Shown here piece after piece: positions 26,536 to 32,019 of a DNA stretch of 32,019 bases. The DNA lies in assembly GCA_020436025.1 (NCBI GenBank), contig JAGQYP010000042.1:1-32019 (forward strand). Direction: 5' to 3'. The translations under genes were made by a program, and so were the position numbers. The notes beneath the pieces are model-generated. The model was not told the DNA's origin, searched no databases, and saw nothing but the letters and a program-made list of their open reading frames with translations. The stretch's first letter is position 1. Each line of letters starts with the position of its first letter. The DNA is from Crocinitomicaceae bacterium (GTDB taxonomy: Bacteria > Bacteroidota > Bacteroidia > Flavobacteriales_D > Crocinitomicaceae).

Positions 26536-27891
26536 TTAAAGTAACTCATTGGCTACATTGGCCAATTCAGATCTTTCTCCCTTCTCTAATTTAATATGTG
26601 CAAAAATTGGATGACCTTTCAATCTGTCGATCAGATAAGCCAATCCATTTGATTGTTCATCCAAATAAGGAGTATCAATCTGAGCAATATCTCCAGTAAA
26701 TATGATTTTAGTGTTTTCCCCAGCACGAGTAATGATCGTTTTTACCTCATGTGGAGTCAAGTTTTGTGCCTCGTCAATGATGAAGATAATATTTGAAAAC
26801 GACCTACCTCTGATATAAGCCAATGGAGTGATGATAATCTTTCCATTTTCTTCCATTTCCAAAATTTGCTTATGCTGTTTCGAAGTTTCCTTAAACTGAT
26901 TCTTAATGAATTTTAAATTATCCCATAAAGGTTCCATATAAGGAGATATCTTCTCACTAGCATCTCCAGGCAAATAACCAATATCTCTATTAGACAAGGG
27001 AACAATAGGCCGAGCCAATATGATCTGATTGTATAGTTTTCTTTGTTCAATGGCTCCTGCCAATGCTAAAAGTGTTTTACCCGTACCTGCAACTCCTTGC
27101 AGAGAAATCAGCTTAATATCTGGATTCAAAATTGCATTTATGGCAAAGGTTTGTTCTGCATTTTTTGGCTTAATTCCGTAACACAATTCCTTTTCTACTC
27201 TTTCGATTACCTGATCTCTTGGGTTGTAAAAGGCTAAAGAAGATGAAGACCCGTTTTTCAAAACATAATAGCCATTGGCCACTTTCTGATCTCCTAAAAT
27301 ATCTACATTTTCATGCACTCCCTTTTGGAATAATTCGCGAATGATGTCTGAATCCAAATCAGAAATAGTAATCAAACTCTTATTGAGTTCTTTGACATCT
27401 TCCACTTTTCCGGTAAGATAATCTTCCGCCACCAATCCAACTGCCTTTGCCTTTAATCGCAGATTGATGTCTTTGGAAACCATGATCACCTTCTTGGTTT
27501 TGTTGTTTTTCTCAACGGTCAAAGCAGCATTTAATATCTTGTGATCGTTTTTCCCCATCCCGTAAACTTCTTCTGCGTCTACAGAACCTACAGAACTGTT
27601 CATGATCACTTTAAAATTACCTTTTCCTTTCCCAAGTGAAATCCAATCTTGCATGCTCTCACTTCCTGAGAGTTTATCTAAAAATCGGATGACTTCCCTC
27701 GCTTCATAATTCTTTGTATCATTTCCTACTTTGAACTTATCTAATTCCTCTAAAACGGTAATAGGAATGGCAACATCATGCTCTGCAAAATTGTTGATTG
27801 AATTGTGGTCGAATAATAGAACTGAGGTATCTAGTACAAATATTTTTTTAGGTTTTTTCTTGGCGGTTGTAGTACTTGCTGCTTTCGTCAT
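26536..27891 (-). CDS. PIN-PhoH fusion protein (PhoH2-type ATPase/RNase)
   Basis: A 451-residue protein. The N-terminal PIN nuclease domain (about 15-160) keeps acidic residues D21 (FVLDTS), E48/E49 (TVLEEL), D116 (GKNDHK) and D141 (SKDINL). The C-terminal PhoH ATPase has Walker A GVAGTGKT (266-273) and Walker B IIFIIDEAQ (368-376), with the family's FTGD..Q.D step after it. PhoH2 proteins from other bacteria unwind and cleave RNA in an ATP-dependent manner. It is soluble, and the domain order and length are usual. The upstream gap of about 300 bases holds no clear gene, so it probably has its own promoter. Confidence 0.93.
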   Translation of the reverse strand: MTKAASTTTAKKKPKKIFVLDTSVLLFDHNSINNFAEHDVAIPITVLEELDKFKVGNDTKNYEAREVIRFLDKLSGSESMQDWISLGKGKGNFKVIMNSSVGSVDAEEVYGMGKNDHKILNAALTVEKNNKTKKVIMVSKDINLRLKAKAVGLVAEDYLTGKVEDVKELNKSLITISDLDSDIIRELFQKGVHENVDILGDQKVANGYYVLKNGSSSSLAFYNPRDQVIERVEKELCYGIKPKNAEQTFAINAILNPDIKLISLQGVAGTGKTLLALAGAIEQRKLYNQIILARPIVPLSNRDIGYLPGDASEKISPYMEPLWDNLKFIKNQFKETSKQHKQILEMEENGKIIITPLAYIRGRSFSNIIFIIDEAQNLTPHEVKTIITRAGENTKIIFTGDIAQIDTPYLDEQSNGLAYLIDRLKGHPIFAHIKLEKGERSELANVANELL

Positions 27892-28199
27892 TAATCTGGT
27901 TTTAAAATTTGTAAGACTTGTTCCTAAATTAGAAATTATTTCAGGTGGCCTTTTTACAGCAATTGCATTGTATTAACAATGTGTTTTTGAAATCATCTCA
28001 TTTTCAAGTATATACAATAGTATTTCTTAATGTAAAGATGAAATTCTTAACCTTTTCTTCAATAAGAATTGCAGTAAATTAAGGCGATGCGTCCAACGCT
28101 TTGGAACTTTTCCTTTTGAGAATTAATAATTTATTAATCCCTTTTAAGATAGAAAAAGTTCAATTCGAAATGACGAAGCTGTAAAAATATTTTTTTCAA
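27892..28199. other. Intergenic gap between the PIN-PhoH and hemL genes
   Basis: AT-rich, 308 bases. It contains the upstream region of the PIN-PhoH gene (minus) and the downstream region of hemL. No ORF, tRNA or exact TAnnTTTG box was found. A 6-bp inverted repeat (27966-27981) is the only clear structure. The hemL end has only an A/T-rich weak palindrome, not a convincing terminator. Confidence 0.6.
27966..27981. promoter_or_regulatory. Inverted repeat upstream of the PIN-PhoH gene
   Basis: CATTGT, four bases, ACAATG, centred about 80 bases before the start codon at 27891. It could be an operator; no promoter box was found to position it against, so confidence is low. Confidence 0.25.
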
Positions 28200-29498
28200 C
28201 TAAGCAGTGACAAAAAGTTGATCCAGAGCAGATTTGAATTTTGATGCTACGGCTTGAAGAATTTCTTTGGTATGCGCCTCAGAAATAAATCCAACTTCAT
28301 AACCCGAAGGTCCTAAATAGATTCCCTCCTCTAACAACAAGCTGTACAGTTTTTTGAAATCTTCCATGGACTCAGATCGAATCTCAGCCGCCGATCGAAT
28401 GGCCTCTGCATCTGAAAAAGCTAACCAGAAAATAGATCCAATGGTGAATATCTCGAAATTATAGCCTTTATCCTGGCAATGTGCATTAATCTGATCTACA
28501 AAATATCGAGTTCTATTTTCCTGATCTTTATAAAATCCGGGCTTCAAGCATTCTTGTAATTGAGCCAAACCAGCCGCCATGGCCACTGGGTTTCCAGAAA
28601 GTGTTCCTGCCTGGTATACATTTCCTTCTGGAGCAATGTGACCCATGATTTCATGAGATGCACCATAAGCTCCAACAGGCAAACCACCACCAATAATCTT
28701 CCCGTAGGTAATAATATCTGGCTGAATATCATACAACCCAGCAGCTCCTTCAAATCCTACTCTAAAACCAGAAATCACCTCATCAAAAAATAATAGAATT
28801 CCATTTTCTGTGCAGATCTCTCGAAGGAATTTTAAGAATTCTGGTCGCTGCAATAACAATCCATTGTTTGCTGGAATTGGTTCAATGATGATGGTTGCAA
28901 TTTCTTTTCCATACTTTGAAACCGCTTCCTTTACAGCTTCTTCATCATTCAATGGCAATACGATGGTTTCATGAGAAAATGCTTCAGGTACTCCGGCCGA
29001 AGAACTTGTTCCAAAGGTAGCTAAGCCTGATCCCGCTTTGACTAAAAGGGAGTCGGCATGTCCGTGGTAACATCCATCAAACTTGATGATCTTATCTCTT
29101 CCAGTATAACCTCTGGCAAGTCTAATTCCAGACATCACCGCTTCTGTTCCTGAAGAAGTAAATCGAATCTTTTCTAGAAATTTATTGTTGGATAGAATCA
29201 ATTCAGCTAATTCATTTTCCAATTTTGTTGGAGCTCCAAAACTTGAGCCATTAGCCAATGCTTCGGTAATTTTTTCTCTTACATATCTATTATTGTGCCC
29301 TAAAATAAGCGGACCCCAAGAACAACAAAAATCCACAAATTCATTCCCGTCTTCATCCCAAATCTTTGCTCCATCTCCTTTCTTCATGAATAAAGGAACT
29401 CCATCCACTGATTTAAATGCTCTAACTGGTGAATTTACTCCTCCCGGAAACAAAGTTTTGGCTTTGGTATATAGTGCTTCAGAATTTGTTCTTTTCAT
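28200..29498 (-). CDS. hemL: Glutamate-1-semialdehyde 2,1-aminomutase
   Basis: A 432-residue PLP enzyme that makes 5-aminolevulinate from glutamate-1-semialdehyde, the first committed tetrapyrrole precursor (C5 route). The ATG at 29498 gives the standard N-terminus MKRTNSEALY..A...FPGGVNSPVRAF; the frame stays open to 29639, but those extra 47 residues run through the promoter and the divergent gene. Motifs visible are SSGTEAVMSG (115-124), FDGCYHGHAD (140-149), FFDEVISGFRVG (237-248) with D239, and PLP lysine K267 in YGKIIGGG. Length is normal. hemA and other haem genes are not in the window. Its promoter overlaps that of kynU. Confidence 0.97.
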   Translation of the reverse strand: MKRTNSEALYTKAKTLFPGGVNSPVRAFKSVDGVPLFMKKGDGAKIWDEDGNEFVDFCCSWGPLILGHNNRYVREKITEALANGSSFGAPTKLENELAELILSNNKFLEKIRFTSSGTEAVMSGIRLARGYTGRDKIIKFDGCYHGHADSLLVKAGSGLATFGTSSSAGVPEAFSHETIVLPLNDEEAVKEAVSKYGKEIATIIIEPIPANNGLLLQRPEFLKFLREICTENGILLFFDEVISGFRVGFEGAAGLYDIQPDIITYGKIIGGGLPVGAYGASHEIMGHIAPEGNVYQAGTLSGNPVAMAAGLAQLQECLKPGFYKDQENRTRYFVDQINAHCQDKGYNFEIFTIGSIFWLAFSDAEAIRSAAEIRSESMEDFKKLYSLLLEEGIYLGPSGYEVGFISEAHTKEILQAVASKFKSALDQLFVTA

Positions 29499-29519
29499 TT
29501 TCTCTAAATTTAGATTCTG

Positions 29520-29527
29520 TATATTTG
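29520..29527 (+). promoter_or_regulatory. Candidate -7 box for kynU
   Basis: TATATTTG is an exact TAnnTTTG match, 21 bases before the kynU ATG. No TTG at 17-23 base spacing was found. It lies just beside the divergent hemL box. Confidence 0.45.
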
Positions 29528-29530
29528 CTG

Positions 29531-29562
29531 CAAAAATAACAATAACCAATGAGTAACTACAA
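29531..29562 (-). promoter_or_regulatory. Promoter for hemL
   Basis: On the minus strand TTG (29562-29560), 21 bases, then TATTTTTG (29538-29531), an exact TAnnTTTG match at allowed spacing. The TTG lies within the first codons of kynU, so kynU translation and hemL transcription share DNA. Confidence 0.55.
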
Positions 29563-30826
29563 CAATTCCCTTGAATACGCTCGCCAAAAAGATGCACAAG
29601 ATCCTTTAAGAAAATTTCGAGATGAGTTTGAATTCCCAACTTTTACCGAAAATGAAGTGATTTATTTCACCGGAAATTCTCTTGGATTGATGCCAAAACG
29701 AACGCGAGAGTACATCAACAGAGAATTGAACGATTGGGCAAAATGGGGTGTTGAAGGTCACTTTGACGCTGAAAGACCTTGGTTCGCCTACCACGAATTT
29801 CTTACTGAGAAAGCGGCAAAAGTTGTAGGTGCCAAAAATTCAGAAGTGGTTATTACGCATTCCTTAACCACAAATCTTCATTTGTTATTGGTTTCTTTTT
29901 ACCGACCAACTAGGCAAAGATTTAAGATTCTGTGTGAGAAAAAAGCCTTCCCTTCAGATCAATATGCTTTGGAATCTCAAGTTAAATTTCATGGATTTAC
30001 TCCGGAAGAGGCTATTATTGAAGTTGGACCAAGAGACGGAGAACATCTAATTCGAGAAGAAGACATTCTAAAAGCAATCGAAGACAATGCGGATTCTTTG
30101 GCTACCATCATGATCGGTGGAGTCAATTATTATACAGGACAGCTTTTCGACATGGAAAAAATCACAGCTGCTGGACACAAAGTTGGAGCGATAGTAGGTT
30201 TCGATTTAGCTCACGCAGCTGGAAACATCAAATTACAGTTACACGATTGGAAAGTAGATTTTGCTGCTTGGTGTTCTTACAAATATTTGAATTCTTCACC
30301 TGGTGGAGTGTCTGGAATGTTTGTTCATGAAAAACATGAATTCGAACCAGAATTGCCACGTTTTGCAGGATGGTGGGGATACGATAAAGAAACTAGATTC
30401 CAAATGAAACCTGGATTTGTTCCGATGAAAGGAGCGGAAGGTTGGCAATTAAGTAATGCTCCCGTTTTAGGAATGGCGGCTCATTTGGCTTCATTGGAAA
30501 TTTTTGACGAAGCGGGCATGGACAATCTTTGCGCAAAAAGAGATGATCTAACAGCTTATTTGGAATTCATCATCAACGATATTTCTGAAAGAAACGACAA
30601 AGCTAATTTTGAAATCATTACCCCTAAAGATAAGAATCAAAGAGGAGCCCAATTGTCCATTTTAGCTCACGGACAAGGGAAACAACTCTTTGATAATATT
30701 TCGAAAGAAGGTGTGGTAGCAGATTGGAGAGAACCCAATGTAATTCGCATTGCTCCTGCTCCGTTGTACAACTCCTATGAGGATGTTTACCGTTTTGGTC
30801 AAGCATTGGAAAAGGGATTGGAATAA
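29549..30826 (+). CDS. kynU: Kynureninase
   Basis: A 425-residue PLP enzyme that cleaves kynurenine or 3-hydroxykynurenine to anthranilate or 3-hydroxyanthranilate plus alanine. Visible features: [10 protein letters not shown] near the N-terminus, FPSD at 134-137, [10 protein letters not shown] with D219, and the PLP lysine K245 in [13 protein letters not shown], all in expected order and spacing; the C-terminal domain has the family's RGAQLS and [15 protein letters not shown] segments. It is complete and of usual length. Other kynurenine genes (dioxygenase, monooxygenase, 3-hydroxyanthranilate dioxygenase) are not here, but nadC, which uses the pathway's end product, is in the same window. 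A histidine kinase gene begins 14 bases downstream. Confidence 0.97.
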   Translation: MSNYNNSLEYARQKDAQDPLRKFRDEFEFPTFTENEVIYFTGNSLGLMPKRTREYINRELNDWAKWGVEGHFDAERPWFAYHEFLTEKAAKVVGAKNSEVVITHSLTTNLHLLLVSFYRPTRQRFKILCEKKAFPSDQYALESQVKFHGFTPEEAIIEVGPRDGEHLIREEDILKAIEDNADSLATIMIGGVNYYTGQLFDMEKITAAGHKVGAIVGFDLAHAAGNIKLQLHDWKVDFAAWCSYKYLNSSPGGVSGMFVHEKHEFEPELPRFAGWWGYDKETRFQMKPGFVPMKGAEGWQLSNAPVLGMAAHLASLEIFDEAGMDNLCAKRDDLTAYLEFIINDISERNDKANFEIITPKDKNQRGAQLSILAHGQGKQLFDNISKEGVVADWREPNVIRIAPAPLYNSYEDVYRFGQALEKGLE

Positions 30827-30840
30827 ATACTTATAATAAT

Positions 30841-32019
30841 TTGATCGGTAATTTATCATATTTAGGTGTACATGATGGCCTTACTACTCATGAAAAGAAA
30901 ATTCACATTTTCTTTAATCAAATTAGTTTGTTTGGAGGGGGTTTCATGCTTCTTCAGGCATTATTTTTCACTATAAGTACGCCTTCTTTAGGAGGCTGGA
31001 TGTTTATAGGTCCTTTCGGATCAATAATTGGATTATACCTTCACCAAAAAGGGAACTTTACGACTGCCAGAGTTGTAAGTTTTTCATTGGTGATGATTGG
31101 AGGAGGAATACCATCTGCCTTATTAGGAAAAGAATATGCCTTCCATTTGGCAAGTCTAACTGTGATTATTGCTAACGTCATTTGCTTTTCAAAAAAAGAA
31201 ATTTTTTACTCCATTATTCCCATTTCTATAGCGGCAATTTTCATAGGCCTAACCGAAAGTAATGCACTTGTTCAAACCTTTCCTTCTTTAGATAAGGCTG
31301 AATATCTGAGAACAGGAACAATAATTGGCACATTAATCTTTGTTTTAGTTGAATTATATTTCATTACCTGGCTGGGAGAAGAATCTGAAAATGTCGCCGA
31401 TACCAAGTACAAAAAGGCCAGAAATACAGTCTCCATCCAAAACGAAGAAATTCAATTGATGATGCGGGAAATTCACCACCGAGTGAAAAATAACCTGCAA
31501 ATCATTATCAGTTTGCTAAGACTCAGGTCCAATGATCTCACCGACGAAAAAGCAAAAAATCTCTTTGATACGACCATTGACAGAATTCAATCCATGTCTA
31601 TCCTTCATCAGAAAATTTATCAATCTAAAAACATATCAAAATTCAATGTCCAAGATTATATCGAAACCTTAACCAACAATTTAATTCAATCCAACGCAGT
31701 AGATAGTCAGATCGATCTTAGTATAAAATCCAACGTAGAAGAGATCAATAACGATTTTGTGGTTTCCTTCGCTTTGATTTTAAATGAACTAATCTCTAAC
31801 TCACTAAAACACGGATTTGGAGATGAAATAAAAGGGGGAATCGAAATCGAATTCATGAAAAATGATGGTCACACAACCCTCTTCTACAAGGATACCGGAA
31901 ATTGGAAAGAAAATCCAGACACCAATTCGTTTGGCTTAGAATTAATTGGCCTTCTCACCGAACAAATCCAAGGCACCTTCGAAAGAAAACTAACTTCCTC
32001 CGGAACTGAGTACCACTTC
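30841..32019 (+). CDS. Membrane sensor histidine kinase, HisKA_2 type (3' end outside window)
   Basis: The frame is open from before 30841 to the right edge; 393 codons are visible from TTG at 30841. I prefer this TTG because the segment after it (YLGVHDGLTTHEKKIHIFFNQ) looks like the conserved cytoplasmic head of Bacteroidota sensors; the first ATG, at 30946, would delete it and begin inside a membrane helix. Six hydrophobic segments (about residues 28-185) come next, without a recognisable extracytoplasmic sensor domain. The kinase core has the phospho-acceptor motif EIHHRVKNNLQ (H213) and an ATPase domain with N-box LNELISNSLKHG (N315) and the FGLELI segment. Family knowledge says it autophosphorylates H213 and passes the phosphate to a response regulator, none of which is visible. 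It starts 14 bases after kynU, so they may be co-transcribed. Confidence 0.85.
   Translation, partial: MIGNLSYLGVHDGLTTHEKKIHIFFNQISLFGGGFMLLQALFFTISTPSLGGWMFIGPFGSIIGLYLHQKGNFTTARVVSFSLVMIGGGIPSALLGKEYAFHLASLTVIIANVICFSKKEIFYSIIPISIAAIFIGLTESNALVQTFPSLDKAEYLRTGTIIGTLIFVLVELYFITWLGEESENVADTKYKKARNTVSIQNEEIQLMMREIHHRVKNNLQIIISLLRLRSNDLTDEKAKNLFDTTIDRIQSMSILHQKIYQSKNISKFNVQDYIETLTNNLIQSNAVDSQIDLSIKSNVEEINNDFVVSFALILNELISNSLKHGFGDEIKGGIEIEFMKNDGHTTLFYKDTGNWKENPDTNSFGLELIGLLTEQIQGTFERKLTSSGTEYHF

Noticed and set aside
28188..28199. A/T palindrome after hemL as a terminator
   Set aside because: The stem is all A/T and weak; there is no G+C core.
29499..29639. 47-residue N-terminal extension of hemL
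   Set aside because: It runs through the hemL promoter and the start of the divergent kynU gene, and the extension has no family similarity.
30873..30987. ATG at 30873 (followed by a second ATG) after kynU as a gene start
   Set aside because: That frame reaches a stop after about 35 codons; the overlapping frame from 30841 continues through the kinase to the window edge.

Overview
The window is AT-rich bacterial chromosome from the phylum Bacteroidota, most likely Flavobacteriales (a Crocinitomicaceae/Cryomorphaceae-like lineage is a guess). The evidence is four very large secreted proteins, of which three end inside the window with type IX secretion system (T9SS) C-terminal sorting domains; SprB-like, PKD and CUB modules; several TAnnTTTG promoter boxes typical of the phylum; and a housekeeping set (radA, nadC, lnt, PIN-PhoH, hemL, kynU) with Bacteroidota-type sequences. 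No rRNA, tRNA, CRISPR array, transposase or integrase was seen.

Layout. Positions 1-6268 (minus) hold two tandem, paralogous secreted proteins; the second is cut by the left edge. At 6407-8982 are radA (minus), a small Rieske ferredoxin (plus) and nadC (minus, overlapping the Rieske gene tail to tail). At 9284-12169 is a secreted beta-helix/PKD protein with a type A sorting domain, then lnt (12258-13826), then a 2628-residue giant surface protein (13925-21811). The giant protein has PKD and CUB modules, 66-residue repeats, fourteen 54-residue repeats, SprB-like modules and a type B (CHU_C) sorting domain. At 21994 is an OmpA-family lipoprotein. At 23008-26482 lies a sulfatase, a HAD-phosphatase lipoprotein and an outer-membrane-type protein. 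At 26536-29498 (minus) are PIN-PhoH and hemL; kynU (29549, plus) is divergent from hemL, and a membrane HisKA_2 histidine kinase with a probable TTG start runs off the right edge.

How the genes fit together. Over half of the window is cargo for export: signal peptides and sorting domains indicate Sec export, then T9SS transport to the surface. Lnt matures lipoproteins, two of which (OmpA-type and HAD-type) are encoded nearby. The sulfatase/HAD/outer-membrane-protein trio looks like one functional unit acting in the periplasm and outer membrane on a sulfated or phosphorylated substrate. kynU and nadC, about 20 kb apart, both belong to the tryptophan-to-NAD (kynurenine) route. The points most worth a second look are the repeat evolution and possible glycosylation of the giant protein, the sulfatase module, and compact terminator-promoter junctions suggesting leaderless mRNAs.
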